64,000 bases of DNA from CBDVBE01 sp964543525 (GTDB lineage: Bacteria > Fibrobacterota > Chitinivibrionia > Chitinivibrionales > JANQEN01), in assembly GCA_964543525.1 (NCBI GenBank), contig CAZIYW010000001.1, positions 62,001 through 126,000 on the forward strand, written 5' to 3'. The position numbers and the translations under genes are program-made. Each line of letters begins with the position of its first letter. Positions within the stretch are counted from its first letter, which is position 1. Below, in pieces: positions 1-9,849 of this stretch. The notes under the pieces are model-generated. The model was not told where the DNA came from. It was given only the letters and a program-made list of their open reading frames with translations, and made no database searches.

Positions 1-677
1 TATATCCGGGTCATGGTAATGACTGAACGTAAAATGTACTGTCCGATATTATTAAACAGGCGGGATTTTCGCCGTGGTTTATTAATCGGTATTGTAACAT
101 GGGTAACCCGTAATTTTTTTGCCCCGGCAAGAAAAAGGCTCTCCAGGGTATAAGAAAATTCATCATGTATTATCATTGAATACATTGTTTCCCTGCTGAG
201 TGCGCGGAATCCACTGGTTGCATCCTTTATTTTCACTCCTGAGAATATCCGTATAACCCAGGTACCCAGTCTTTGCAGAAGCATTTTCAGCGGTGAAAAC
301 GGTCTTGGTTTATACGAAAGCCTGTCCCCGACAACAATATCAGCTTCTTTATTAACAATTGGTTTGATGATCTCCCGGATATACGACGATGGATACTGTA
401 GATCGGCATCAGTATTAACAAGGATATCGGCGTTACGTCTTATCGCCACCTCAACACCGGCTGAAAAGGCAGCGGCAAGCCCCATATGACGCGGCAGACG
501 AACAACCTCCGTTGCCCCGGCTTCCTTGGCAACCGCAGCGGTGTTATCAACTGAACCGTCGTCTATGATAACCGTCTCAATGGAATCGATATCTTCCATA
601 GTGACTGGAAGCGATCGCAACGCCTCGGTAATTGTTTTCTCTTCATTCCAGCACGGTATTTGAATTATCAATTTCAT
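1..677 (-). CDS. Glycosyltransferase family 2, partial (C-terminus beyond window)
   Basis: The reverse strand reads from ATG at 677 to the window edge with no stop, giving about 225 residues. The start MKLIIQIPCWNEEKTI and the acidic motif NTDADLQYP are those of GT-A fold family 2 transferases of the dolichol-phosphate-mannose synthase type, which move a sugar from a nucleotide or lipid donor onto a lipid or glycan at the cytoplasmic membrane face. The later segment DATSGFRALSRE is also typical of that group. Acceptor and donor cannot be read from the sequence. It is divergent from the FecR-domain gene, so 678-818 should hold both promoters. Confidence 0.85.
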   Translation of the reverse strand, partial: MKLIIQIPCWNEEKTITEALRSLPVTMEDIDSIETVIIDDGSVDNTAAVAKEAGATEVVRLPRHMGLAAAFSAGVEVAIRRNADILVNTDADLQYPSSYIREIIKPIVNKEADIVVGDRLSYKPRPFSPLKMLLQRLGTWVIRIFSGVKIKDATSGFRALSRETMYSMIIHDEFSYTLESLFLAGAKKLRVTHVTIPINKPRRKSRLFNNIGQYILRSVITMTRI

Positions 678-818
678 TTAGCATTGATCTCTAAAAAATC
701 ATTTATTTTCTGTGGCAAGCATGGTATTATTTAGTGTAATAGCAATAACTTAACTATTATTCTATAGTACCATTATTCATAACGGGTACGCAACAGATTT
801 ATCATTTTTACTTATAAC

Positions 819-3017
819 ATGCATACACTCATACTACCAGCAGTTTTATTTTTCTGTATTATCCAGCTTACTAATTCACAGCCGACTTTTAAAATAACCT
901 TGATTGATGGAACTGCTAAAGTACAGCGATCCCAGAAAAAGAGCTGGGAAAATATTGCGTTAGGTGATGAAATTGACGATAATGACATCATAGAAACCTT
1001 TTTCCAGACAAAGACAGTATTACAGTTCGGCGCTGAGAATGTTTTAATTCTGGGCTCAAACACCCGAGCATTATGCAATGTTAAGGAAGTGCAGCAGGAT
1101 AAATACAAGGTCCTGGATGTTAATATTACTCTATTTTCAGGAGGCGCCTTAGTTAAAATTATATCCGACAGCCGGGCCAGCATCTATACCGCCAATGCAG
1201 TTGCACAGATTGACAGCGGTACGATTTCTACCGTTGTGGAGGCAAAAACAGGACATACAGGTTTTCAGGTCCTCGGCGGCAAAGCACAGGTTCGCAATGT
1301 CGCACAACAGCAAGCCAAGAATCTGTCGTCCGGATTGACAACTATTGTCCTGCCCGGTAAGGAGCCTACTGCCCCGCTGTATATTACCTACCGCCATGTT
1401 GCCGTGCTGAAACACTTCTTCGGGGATGATTATATTCAACGCCAGATTGATGAAGCGGGAATCGAACCGACTGAAGAACAGGCTGCGACGAATCGTTTGT
1501 CATTATCGGAGAATCTCGGTCTGAGTGAAGAGGAGCAGAAGAGTGGTATACAGAAGAGACTGTTTACTCAGAATATGATCTGGGGTGTAATTCTCGATGA
1601 CAGAGTGAAAAAACTTAAAATCTATTCGCCAATAGAAAAACCGCCCCGAGTCCATTCGAATAAAGGAGAGGTCGCATTCAACTCAACGATAGGAATTGCA
1701 GGAGGTTCAGCATACCCTATGTTCTTAATACTTCCCGCATTTTATTACCCTCGCTTTTCATTCGGTATAAAGCTGCCGCTGGCTAAATATGGCGACGGAA
1801 GCATGAAAATGAACTTCACTTCCGCTGCGGGTGTTTTTGATAAAATCCACCATCTTACCTTCGGAAATGTTGAGAAGAAACGGTATTTGAAACTCGGTCC
1901 CATCGAACATTATACGGTTGCAGAGGGACTGCTGGTAAACAATTTCAATAACAAGAACGTTTACACCGCAACGCAGCCGCTCGGTATCACGACAAAACTG
2001 GCGAACGACATCATAGATTTTGATCTGTTCATCGCTGATATTACAAACTGGTATGTCGGAGGTCTTCATTTCGGAATATTTCCCGGAAATGCATGGTTAG
2101 GTCTTGGATACTATTACGATGCGAACCAATTTAAAAGCACTGTTTCTTCAAAAAATTCGCGGTTTTTACCATATAAAATTATCGATAATATCGATAACAT
2201 TGAACCCTCTGTTAAAGGGTATAAATCCAACACCCATGTTTATGAGATCAATACCGGATTTTATCACAGTTTCAGCAGTGAATTATATTTGAAAGTTCTT
2301 TTCCAATTTGCCAGGAAATTTACGCGTTCATATGGAAAAGGCTATATAATTAAAGGTCCTGAAATGTCTTTGGAAATGAGCAATTTCAACTTTGGTATCA
2401 GTTACATTCAGGAAAACGGCCCGCTTCTCCTCGGGCACTTCAGTTCGATGTATATGTCAAACAGGACAAGGATTCGAAAAATCTCCTCCTCCCTTGATAC
2501 ACTTTATTTTAACACACAAAACATGCTTTTTGATGAGAGGGAAAGTTATGGATTCACTGGATTTTTTAATATGACACCGCGAAAGGGTATGGATATTCGT
2601 TTCCATATGCGGCAAGATTTTTTAACAAAATCAGATAATATCAATATCAATTATTTCACCGGTGATAGTATCACAGACACCACCGGTAAAGAAACAAACA
2701 GTTTTGATTTTGGCCTTTCATTTTCTATCAATGAAAAATTACTGAAACCGTTCAGGTATGCAGCCATCTACGCCAATCAGGTACATGGAGCTTATTACCC
2801 GCAAAATGGAACATACTTTACTTCATGGGGATTCAATGCCGGCTTTGATTTATTAACCGCCCCACTTTTCTTTAACATAGCACTCGACGCCGGACTTATC
2901 TTTACCTATCTGGATTTATACGATGAAAACGGTAATTTCGGTTTCCCGAACGATAACATTGACTCAGGCGACTATCTTTTCCAGTTTTACCTGGGATTAA
3001 AATGGGGCTTTCTATAA
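819..3017 (+). CDS. Secreted FecR-domain protein with C-terminal outer-membrane barrel
   Basis: 732 residues with a signal peptide (about 1-20, ending NSQ). Residues about 22-180 have the repeating short strands of a FecR-like domain (GDEIDDNDIIETF, TVLQFGAENV, GTISTVVEAKTG). Residues about 260-732 are rich in alternating aromatic/polar strands and end in LGLKWGFL, as in outer-membrane beta-barrels. FecR domains usually sense or scaffold in the periplasm; this fusion to a barrel is inferred from composition. The stop codon overlaps the preferred nadC start (TAATG), so the two are probably translationally coupled. Function unknown. Confidence 0.7.
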   Translation: MHTLILPAVLFFCIIQLTNSQPTFKITLIDGTAKVQRSQKKSWENIALGDEIDDNDIIETFFQTKTVLQFGAENVLILGSNTRALCNVKEVQQDKYKVLDVNITLFSGGALVKIISDSRASIYTANAVAQIDSGTISTVVEAKTGHTGFQVLGGKAQVRNVAQQQAKNLSSGLTTIVLPGKEPTAPLYITYRHVAVLKHFFGDDYIQRQIDEAGIEPTEEQAATNRLSLSENLGLSEEEQKSGIQKRLFTQNMIWGVILDDRVKKLKIYSPIEKPPRVHSNKGEVAFNSTIGIAGGSAYPMFLILPAFYYPRFSFGIKLPLAKYGDGSMKMNFTSAAGVFDKIHHLTFGNVEKKRYLKLGPIEHYTVAEGLLVNNFNNKNVYTATQPLGITTKLANDIIDFDLFIADITNWYVGGLHFGIFPGNAWLGLGYYYDANQFKSTVSSKNSRFLPYKIIDNIDNIEPSVKGYKSNTHVYEINTGFYHSFSSELYLKVLFQFARKFTRSYGKGYIIKGPEMSLEMSNFNFGISYIQENGPLLLGHFSSMYMSNRTRIRKISSSLDTLYFNTQNMLFDERESYGFTGFFNMTPRKGMDIRFHMRQDFLTKSDNININYFTGDSITDTTGKETNSFDFGLSFSINEKLLKPFRYAAIYANQVHGAYYPQNGTYFTSWGFNAGFDLLTAPLFFNIALDAGLIFTYLDLYDENGNFGFPNDNIDSGDYLFQFYLGLKWGFL

Positions 3018-3874
3018 TGCCGTCGAATGAAAAAGACCGAATTGATACGATAATCAGCCAGGCACTTGCTGAAGATTTACACACCGAGGGAGATATCACC
3101 TCACAATCGATATTTGATAAAGATCATCAGGCGGAAGCTGTTATAAAAAGCAAAGAACCGGGAATACTCTCCGGGGTTTATTTAATCGAGCCTGTTTATT
3201 CTGCAATCGACAGCACACTCTTGATATCTCCCCTGATGGAAGACGGTGCTTCTCTGGAAAACGGTACAGAGCTATGCAGGATTCAGGGCTCGATCCGGAG
3301 CATTCTTGCCGGTGAGCGAACTGTTCTCAACTTCCTTCAGCGGTTAAGCGGTATTGCCACCCGGACGCATCATCTTGTATCACTTATCCCTGACAACCGT
3401 GTAAAACTTCTGGACACGCGAAAAACAACGCCTGGCCTCAGGCCGCTGGAAAAAAGGGCTGTTCTCGCCGGCGGCGGCTGTAATCATCGCTTTGGTCTCT
3501 ATGACATGATTCTCATCAAAGATACACATGTGAAAGCCGCCGGAAGTCCTGCTGCGGCAATTCGTAAAGCAAGAGAGTACCCTAACAGGCATCCTGAAAT
3601 AAAAATAGAAGTGGAGGTTCAGTCTTTGACAGAGTGTGCCGACGCAATTACTGAATCGCCGGATCGTATCATGCTGGACAATATGAGTATTGAAGACATG
3701 ACTCACTGCGTGAAGAGAATCAGAAGAAGCGGCCTGCCGATTGAAATAGAAGCGAGTGGAAACGTTACAGAAGAGAATATACGGCCGATTGCGGAAACCG
3801 GCGTTGATTATATATCCTCCGGATCGCTTACCCATAGTGTGAAAGCACTTGATATTCACCTTATTCTTCTTTGA
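3017..3874 (+). CDS. nadC: Nicotinate-nucleotide pyrophosphorylase (quinolinate phosphoribosyltransferase)
   Basis: 285 residues. Converts quinolinate plus PRPP to nicotinate mononucleotide, CO2 and PPi in de novo NAD synthesis. The diagnostic run LLDTRKTTPGLR and the following AGGGCNHRFGLYDMILIKD are present, as are the C-terminal barrel motifs EVEVQS, IMLDNMS, EASGNV and ISSGSLTHS. An in-frame ATG at 3002 would add five residues. I prefer ATG 3017 because it overlaps the upstream TAA and has GGGG at 3004-3007 in front. coaX follows directly, so this is a small cofactor operon (NAD, CoA). Confidence 0.95.
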   Translation: MPSNEKDRIDTIISQALAEDLHTEGDITSQSIFDKDHQAEAVIKSKEPGILSGVYLIEPVYSAIDSTLLISPLMEDGASLENGTELCRIQGSIRSILAGERTVLNFLQRLSGIATRTHHLVSLIPDNRVKLLDTRKTTPGLRPLEKRAVLAGGGCNHRFGLYDMILIKDTHVKAAGSPAAAIRKAREYPNRHPEIKIEVEVQSLTECADAITESPDRIMLDNMSIEDMTHCVKRIRRSGLPIEIEASGNVTEENIRPIAETGVDYISSGSLTHSVKALDIHLILL

Positions 3875-3894
3875 GAGAATATATTTTACCCGGT

Positions 3895-4665
3895 ATGGAA
3901 TCAATCGTTTGTGCAATAGATATCGGCAACACCAATACGACAGCAGGCCTGGTTGATTGTGCAACGCTCACCTGTCGTGAAACTGAAACCGTCTCTTCGC
4001 GGAATTGTGTTGAGCATCTGCCTGCAATTGTCGAGAAGCTTGCGCGGCAGTATGATTTTTCATGCCGGTTTCCGATAAAAATCTGTACCGTGATCCGGTC
4101 ACTTCAGGAAGAGGTCATTAAAAAACTGTCGCCACTTTCATGCACCGCTTCGGTCAGTGTAATCTCCGTCACACCGAATCTGCCGGTAACCGTCGTGTAC
4201 GACAATCCCGAATCACTTGGGACCGACCGGATTGCGAATTGTTTCTATTGTCAATTTAAATATCCCGATACCAACTGTATCATTATCGATGCCGGTACCG
4301 CTGTTACGATTGACATGTTTTCCGCCGACGCCGTATTTGAAGGAGGGTTTATCGTTCCGGGATATACTTTACAATTAAACGCTCTCCACACGGATACCGC
4401 AGAACTTCCCCAGATCACACCGTATGTAGACAACGAAGCATTTCCACCCCACACAACACAATCATGTATTGCGCAGGGTGTAAGAATCTCACTTGCCGGA
4501 GGTATTGAACGCATTATTGGGGAAATTCGGAGCAAACGGCCCCACTATTCCACTATCGTCACATGCGGAGGTGGATGGAGAACCTTGCAGAATCTTGTTT
4601 CATTCAGCTATGATTACCAGCCGGAGATGACCCTTATCGGGACAGGGCTGTATAGAGACATCTGA
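3895..4665 (+). CDS. coaX: Type III pantothenate kinase
   Basis: 256 residues from ATG 3895. Phosphorylates pantothenate with ATP, the first step of coenzyme A synthesis. The ASKHA-fold signatures are clear: AIDIGNTNTTAG at the start (phosphate 1), SLGTDRIANC, IIDAGTAVTIDM (phosphate 2), EGGFIVPGY and TCGGGW near the end. A TTG at 3871 would add eight residues but sits inside the nadC stop region, and the shorter form starts as the family normally does. Convergent with the MscS gene, 32 bases away. Confidence 0.93.
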   Translation: MESIVCAIDIGNTNTTAGLVDCATLTCRETETVSSRNCVEHLPAIVEKLARQYDFSCRFPIKICTVIRSLQEEVIKKLSPLSCTASVSVISVTPNLPVTVVYDNPESLGTDRIANCFYCQFKYPDTNCIIIDAGTAVTIDMFSADAVFEGGFIVPGYTLQLNALHTDTAELPQITPYVDNEAFPPHTTQSCIAQGVRISLAGGIERIIGEIRSKRPHYSTIVTCGGGWRTLQNLVSFSYDYQPEMTLIGTGLYRDI

Positions 4666-4697
4666 GAAGAAGCAATGCGGCCGTGTACAGCTTATGT

Positions 4698-5615
4698 TTA
4701 TGGTGCAGGCGCCTGCTCCCCGTGTTTGTAAATACGCATTGTCGGGTAGGCAAAATCGATATCCGCTTCACGGTCAAAACGGCAAAGGATATTTCTCGAT
4801 ACCGAGTCATTCAGCGTTCTTCTCTCCCGCACACGAACCATATATCTCAGCGCCAGTTCAATGCCGGAATCTTTTATAGATACATACACTTTGGGGGTTA
4901 TATAATTAAACCGGAGCAGATAATCCCGTTTTACTCTCTTGAGACGCTCCTTGATTTGATCCTTAATCTCTTCAAAATCTTTCATCGCGATTTCATTTAT
5001 TATCGATTCAGCTTTCTCCCAGTTGGATTCAAAGGTAATAAGCACGCGAATCTCATCCCAGATAAAGTCATATCCCTTTGTATAGTTATACACTTCCTGC
5101 CCGATAACCATACTGTTTGGTATACTAATCAGCCGGCCGGTCGACTGATCCGCCTGGACCCACCCCCCTATTTCCGCAATAATGGTGCGTACAATGCCGA
5201 CATCTATCACATCTCCCATAACGGTGCCTATCTTGATCCGATCACCGTTCTTAAAACCTTTACTTGAGATAACAACCAGCCATCCCACAAAATTTGAAAA
5301 GATATCGCGCATTGAGATGGCGATTCCGGCAATAAGGATACTGATAACAAACAGATAGAAAGGTGTATCCTCCTGGATATGGGAATTATACAGAATAAGG
5401 ACCCACATTACAATTAAAAAGATTGTTATATACCGGGTCCATTTATTAATAGCTAATTTCTTTTTATCTTCCTGGATATACCGGTTAACTGTGCTTGAAA
5501 CGATATGGCCCGCCAACAGAATCAATCCGGTTACTATTACCAGACCCACCGCTTCCTGCTGAATGAAATTCAGAAACAACCGGTATAAAGACTGCCAATC
5601 AGGCGAACTGTTCAT
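4698..5615 (-). CDS. MscS-family mechanosensitive ion channel
   Basis: 305 residues. Three hydrophobic segments at about 19-42, 60-78 and 86-105 precede the beta domain typical of MscS (VVISSKGFKNGDRIKIG, GDVIDVGIVRT, RLISIPNSMVIGQ). The family opens under membrane tension and releases solutes during hypo-osmotic shock. The C-terminal alpha/beta region fits the vestibule domain. A Shine-Dalgarno AGGAG lies upstream of ATG 5615. It is 17 bases downstream of nnr on the same strand and may be co-transcribed with it. Confidence 0.9.
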   Translation of the reverse strand: MNSSPDWQSLYRLFLNFIQQEAVGLVIVTGLILLAGHIVSSTVNRYIQEDKKKLAINKWTRYITIFLIVMWVLILYNSHIQEDTPFYLFVISILIAGIAISMRDIFSNFVGWLVVISSKGFKNGDRIKIGTVMGDVIDVGIVRTIIAEIGGWVQADQSTGRLISIPNSMVIGQEVYNYTKGYDFIWDEIRVLITFESNWEKAESIINEIAMKDFEEIKDQIKERLKRVKRDYLLRFNYITPKVYVSIKDSGIELALRYMVRVRERRTLNDSVSRNILCRFDREADIDFAYPTMRIYKHGEQAPAP

Positions 5616-5632
5616 CTGATGCTACTCTCCTG

Positions 5633-7198
5633 CTATTCGAAAAGAATACTGGTATTTATATGCGTAATAACGTCGTTGAGGGCCGTATGAATATAGTGTA
5701 TCAAATCACCGGCGATAACCGAATACTCGCCAAGCTCTCTGCTTGCCAGCTCACCGGCATAGCCGTGCAGAGCGGTACCGAGGATCGCCGCATCAAAAGG
5801 GGTGCACCCCTGCGCCAGAAGTGAAACGAGAATACCACTTAACACATCACCACATCCGGCAGTTGCCATGCCGGAGTTCCCTACCGGGAGGACAATTTTT
5901 TTACCGTCCGGTGAAACCACAATACTTGGATTCCCTTTAAATACAACTATCAGGGAAAATTCCCGCGCCTTCTGTTCAATCGCATCAATCAACAGTACCG
6001 GCTCCGAGGGTAACGGGCCAAACAGTCGCTCCCACTCTCCTCTATGAGGGGTGAGGATTATATCGGAAGCGTGTCCCCGCAACTCGTCAACACAACCTTT
6101 AAAGGCATTTATCCCGTCAGCGTCAAGTACGACCGGTATGGTAATAGTGGCAATAAGTTTCCTGACCAGTACCGTGGTATCCTGATTATGTGAGATTCCG
6201 GGGCCGATACACGCAGCCTGCATTGAAGAGGCGAGTTGACTGATGGTATCGGCAGCTGCGGAAGCCGGGGTTCCCTCTAATGTCTCCGTTATCGCGTGAA
6301 GTACCGGTTCGGTGACCTTCGTCGACATAACCGGAACTACCGATTCCGGTACGGCACAATGTACCATACCACACCCAGTGCGTAAAGCTGCGGCCGAAGC
6401 CAGTGCGGCAGATCCGATCATACCGCGCGAACCGCACAGTAAGCATGCCAGACCGTGGTCAAATTTCGATCCCGCCGGTTTACGCGGAGGAATCAATTTT
6501 TGAAAATCATCCTTCTCTGGAAGATACAGTTGGGAATTATTCCGCTCCGCGAGCTCTACCGGGTAACCGAGATCTTTAATAACCAGCTTTCCGAGTAACG
6601 ATCTGCCGGGATAAAAAAGCTGCCCTATCTTCGGGTATCCCATTGTCACGGTACAGCTGGCATTTACCGCAGGGCGGGCAGGCAGCCCCGTATCATTATT
6701 CAACCCGGACGGCGTATCAACCGCAAGGACCGGCTTTCCGGACAGATTAATTGCTTTAATAACGTCTGCATAGAGCCCCCGTGGATTACCCTGGACGCCG
6801 GTACCCAGCAAAGCATCAATAATGAGTGAAAACCGTCCGAATCCTTCCAGATCCGCACTGTCATCAATATGGAAAAAATTTCCCTCTTTTATAATGTATT
6901 CATCAAATGCGTGACGAGCTTCGCCGGCGAGAGCCTCTCCTTCACACAGGCCGAAACACATAACGCTATACCCTTTATCGAGCAGGAGTCTGCCCACCAC
7001 GTAACCGTCACCGCCATTATTGCCTTTACCGCAGACTATTGCTATCTCATCGGTTTTACATTCGAGCCCCATTTGCACAACAGCATCGTAAAGCCCCATA
7101 CCGGCTTTCTGCATATAGGAAAAACCGGTGGCAACATCACCCTGTATTGCCTTCTCGTCAATACTTCTCATCTCTGCCGTAGTAACTACCGGAATCAT
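5633..7198 (-). CDS. nnr: Bifunctional NAD(P)H-hydrate repair enzyme
   Basis: 521 residues. The N-terminal domain (about 1-215, YjeF_N) has GKGNNGGDGYVVGRLL and DTPSGLNNDTG and epimerises R/S NAD(P)HX. The C-terminal ribokinase-like domain (about 230-510) has VLDADGINAF, ILTPHRGEWERL, VVFKGNPSIV and the catalytic-loop motif ATAGCGDVLSGI; it dehydrates S-NAD(P)HX using ADP. Length and order match the fused bacterial form. ATG 7198 is preceded by AGGGAAC. It sits two genes away from nadC, although on the other strand. Confidence 0.95.
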   Translation of the reverse strand: MIPVVTTAEMRSIDEKAIQGDVATGFSYMQKAGMGLYDAVVQMGLECKTDEIAIVCGKGNNGGDGYVVGRLLLDKGYSVMCFGLCEGEALAGEARHAFDEYIIKEGNFFHIDDSADLEGFGRFSLIIDALLGTGVQGNPRGLYADVIKAINLSGKPVLAVDTPSGLNNDTGLPARPAVNASCTVTMGYPKIGQLFYPGRSLLGKLVIKDLGYPVELAERNNSQLYLPEKDDFQKLIPPRKPAGSKFDHGLACLLCGSRGMIGSAALASAAALRTGCGMVHCAVPESVVPVMSTKVTEPVLHAITETLEGTPASAAADTISQLASSMQAACIGPGISHNQDTTVLVRKLIATITIPVVLDADGINAFKGCVDELRGHASDIILTPHRGEWERLFGPLPSEPVLLIDAIEQKAREFSLIVVFKGNPSIVVSPDGKKIVLPVGNSGMATAGCGDVLSGILVSLLAQGCTPFDAAILGTALHGYAGELASRELGEYSVIAGDLIHYIHTALNDVITHINTSILFE

Positions 7199-7330
7199 GA
7201 ATAGTTCCCTTACTGTGTTTTTATTATGACGGCATACCTTTACCGTCGGCTGTTTCGTTCATTATATTACTATGTCTAAAAAATACATCCTGTGTACTAC
7301 AGTACCTCACTCAAAACAAAAATTTTTATC

Positions 7331-7870
7331 ATGCTACGCCTGTTTATTGCGATCAAACTAAACGACTCAGTAATAGAACAACTGCAGAATATCTGTTTTG
7401 GTGTCAAGAATGCCCGCTGGCTGCCGTCAGAACAGTTACACCTGACCATCCGCTTTATCGGCGATTGTGACGAAACGATGTATCACGATATCATCTCTGT
7501 TCTGGAACATATCTCGCTGTCCTCGTTTAACTTATCCATAAAAGGTGTCGGCTACTTCCCGCCGCGGGGAAACCCGCGCATACTCTGGGCCGGTTTGCAG
7601 CCATCACCGGAACTTCAGGAACTCCATCTCGCTATTAACAAAAAATTACATACTTTAGGCCTCACCGAAGAAAGACGCAAATTTTATCCCCATATCACCC
7701 TTGCACGACTCAGGGAAAAAACATCATCGCGGGCCATTGTCCCCTTCATTACCCGAAACAGCCTTTTTAAAATTGCACCTTTTCACACAACAGCATTTCA
7801 CCTGTACTCCAGCATACTTCGACGGGAAGGTGCTCTGCATCAGATAGAAAAGACATTTGACCTTATGTAA
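7331..7870 (+). CDS. thpR: RNA 2',3'-cyclic phosphodiesterase (2H family)
   Basis: 179 residues from ATG 7331. A GTG at 7292 would add 13 residues but lacks a ribosome site, and the family begins MLRLFIAIKL. Both HxT motifs of the 2H phosphoesterase fold are visible, LHLTIRFIG and YPHITLARL. The enzyme hydrolyses RNA 2',3'-cyclic phosphates to 2'-phosphates, and was named for its RNA ligase activity in vitro. It stands alone between nnr (opposite strand) and the ParA gene. Confidence 0.9.
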   Translation: MLRLFIAIKLNDSVIEQLQNICFGVKNARWLPSEQLHLTIRFIGDCDETMYHDIISVLEHISLSSFNLSIKGVGYFPPRGNPRILWAGLQPSPELQELHLAINKKLHTLGLTEERRKFYPHITLARLREKTSSRAIVPFITRNSLFKIAPFHTTAFHLYSSILRREGALHQIEKTFDLM

Positions 7871-8005
7871 TTTCACCCGATTTCAGACAAAACAGAGAGG
7901 ACGAATCCTTTAAAAAGCAACAATTATTTGTGTTTTTACGTGGTTTTGTTTTAAATTAGTAGAGTCATCACTTTCTTTTATTAATTGTTATATTGAATAG
8001 GTGTT

Positions 8006-8950
8006 ATGAAAATCATCTCTATTCTTAATTATAAGGGCGGGGTAGGAAAAACCACCTTTACGGTAAGTACCTGTCAGGCGCTGGCTCTTGCAGGTTTCCG
8101 CGTGCTTGCAATTGACAATGACGGCCAGCACAACTTGTCGCTGTTGCTTGGTAATAAAACCTACCGGCCGAATATTCGCGATGTCTACCTTTCATCGCTG
8201 GGAAACGCCGGAAAAAATTTCATGCACTCTATTCGCGAAACGGGCCTGAAAAATCTTCATATTGTAACGTCACAGAGCGGATTATGCAGTACTGAAGTCA
8301 AGGACCCCTTTATCCTGCAGAAGACCGTCCTTTTTTGCGCTTTGTATAAATTCTATGATTATATTCTTATCGATAACGGCCCCGGCCTGGACATTCTTCA
8401 GGAAGCTGCTATACACGCATCTGACGAAATTTTCATGCCCACCGAACTGTCATACTTTGCAGTAAACGGTATAAAGGATTTACACAGGATAGTATCGGAA
8501 AAGTTCCGTAACGAATGCTATATCGCTAAAATAATACCCAATTTTTACAAAAATACCAAATCGCAGAAAAAATATCTTAAAAACATGCGAGAGCTATTCC
8601 CCGGAAAGGTCACCAACACGGCAATCCCTTTTGATAACACTTTCGATGAATGCATGCGTGAAGGCAAAACGCTCTTCATTAACCGGCTGTACTCCAAGGC
8701 TGCCGCGTACTATTTAAAACTCATGCATGAACTGTTTGACCTCGATGAAGAAAAAACATGGGAGCAGGTTGTTGAAAAACGCAAACAGCGACTCCGCAGT
8801 GAAGCACGAAAACGGTACTATAAGAGACAGTCAAACCGCAGAAATCTGAAACCTTCAACAGGTAATCTGTTGCAGGCATTTCCCATGCAATACGATAAAA
8901 CAGACAGCTCTCGCGATGAAATTCCTCAGTCAGTTACCATGACAATGTAA
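8006..8950 (+). CDS. ParA/MinD-type ATPase with basic C-terminal tail
   Basis: 314 residues. The deviant Walker A motif YKGGVGKTT starts at about residue 9; Walker A' (VLAIDNDGQ) and Walker B (YDYILIDNGPG) follow. These place it in the ParA/Soj family of dimerising ATPases that position DNA or protein cargo. A long basic tail (about 255-290, many K/R) could bind DNA. No ParB-like gene or parS-like repeat is next to it, and flanking genes are unrelated metabolic genes, so it looks like an orphan partition ATPase with unknown cargo. ATG 8006 follows AGGTGTT. Confidence 0.85.
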   Translation: MKIISILNYKGGVGKTTFTVSTCQALALAGFRVLAIDNDGQHNLSLLLGNKTYRPNIRDVYLSSLGNAGKNFMHSIRETGLKNLHIVTSQSGLCSTEVKDPFILQKTVLFCALYKFYDYILIDNGPGLDILQEAAIHASDEIFMPTELSYFAVNGIKDLHRIVSEKFRNECYIAKIIPNFYKNTKSQKKYLKNMRELFPGKVTNTAIPFDNTFDECMREGKTLFINRLYSKAAAYYLKLMHELFDLDEEKTWEQVVEKRKQRLRSEARKRYYKRQSNRRNLKPSTGNLLQAFPMQYDKTDSSRDEIPQSVTMTM

Positions 8951-9007
8951 TACACTTCCGTTTATTCCAGTTTCTGTTAACACGCAAACAAAGTTGTCGG
9001 GAATCGA

Positions 9008-9727
9008 TTACCCCTTATGCTTTTTCCGTTCTTCAATGAAAGTAAATGCTTTTTCTGCGAAATCATTTATAATAAGAGAGGGAGGAAAAGACTCCTGCTC
9101 CAGATAGGGACGGACTGATTCATCACGACCGAGTTCTTCGATAGCATGAGTATCACTACCGATAGCAAGAGCACAGCCGACATTTTTACATGTGCGCACC
9201 AACTCTCGGGTGCATTCTTCGGTTGTTCGTTTATATAACGTCTTTGAGTTATTCAACTCAAGTGCGACACCATGCTCCTTTGCTACCCGGGCCAGTGGTT
9301 CAAAGTCAAGCGGATAATCAAGCTCATTCGGATGGGCGATTATGTCAATACATGGATTCCGTTTTATGGCCGTAATAATCATATCGGTATATGTTTCTGC
9401 GCCAAGCCCCTTTTCAAGGTTTGGATGAAATCCGACAAGAATCAGTTCAAGATATTTCCGAAACCGCTGGGGAATCTGAACGATATCAATCGTTCCCTGT
9501 GCATCAATCAGATTACACTCCAGTCCTTTTATAAATCTGATACCCTCCACCGGCTTATGAAGCCTGTCAAAAAAAGGCCAGGTGATACGTGAGTCAAGAG
9601 CAGGACCATGGTCGGTAATAGCAAGGCCTTTCATACCAAGTTCTTTTGCCCGGTGCAGTAACTCCATATGCGTATGAATACCGCAGTTGCTGAAGAATGT
9701 ATGTGCATGTAAATCAACGTCAAGCAT
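9008..9727 (-). CDS. PHP-domain phosphoesterase (YcdX/HisK-like)
   Basis: 239 residues covering a complete PHP metal-binding barrel: DLHAHTFFS at the start, AITDHGPA, KGLECNL, IIAHPNE, ALELNNS and AIGSDTHA, which together provide the trinuclear metal site. Relatives are phosphatases, including histidinol phosphatase and YcdX-type phosphoesterases. The substrate is unknown and there are no his genes nearby. ATG 9727 is preceded by AAGGTAT. It lies just 3' of ppdK on the same strand, but a strong hairpin separates them. Confidence 0.87.
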   Translation of the reverse strand: MLDVDLHAHTFFSNCGIHTHMELLHRAKELGMKGLAITDHGPALDSRITWPFFDRLHKPVEGIRFIKGLECNLIDAQGTIDIVQIPQRFRKYLELILVGFHPNLEKGLGAETYTDMIITAIKRNPCIDIIAHPNELDYPLDFEPLARVAKEHGVALELNNSKTLYKRTTEECTRELVRTCKNVGCALAIGSDTHAIEELGRDESVRPYLEQESFPPSLIINDFAEKAFTFIEERKKHKG

Positions 9728-9780
9728 GATATACCTTTAAAAATGCTCCTCTACAAATAACACTCCATACTGAAATTACT

Positions 9781-9824
9781 GAAATATAAAAGAGCAAGAT
9801 CCACCTTCTTGAATCTTGCTCTTT
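9781..9824 (-). terminator. Rho-independent terminator after ppdK
   Basis: Perfect 12-bp inverted repeat (AAAGAGCAAGAT at 9789-9800 with its complement at 9813-9824), loop of 12 bases. On the minus strand it is followed by a T-rich run (TTTATATTT). It lies 26 bases beyond the ppdK stop. Confidence 0.8.
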
Positions 9825-9849
9825 GTATAGTCGACAGTTCGTTACCTTT

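Noticed and set aside
4705..4716. GCAGGCGCCTGC palindrome near the coaX/MscS junction
   Set aside because: Lies inside the MscS coding region (the Ala-Pro end) and has no T-run; likely chance.
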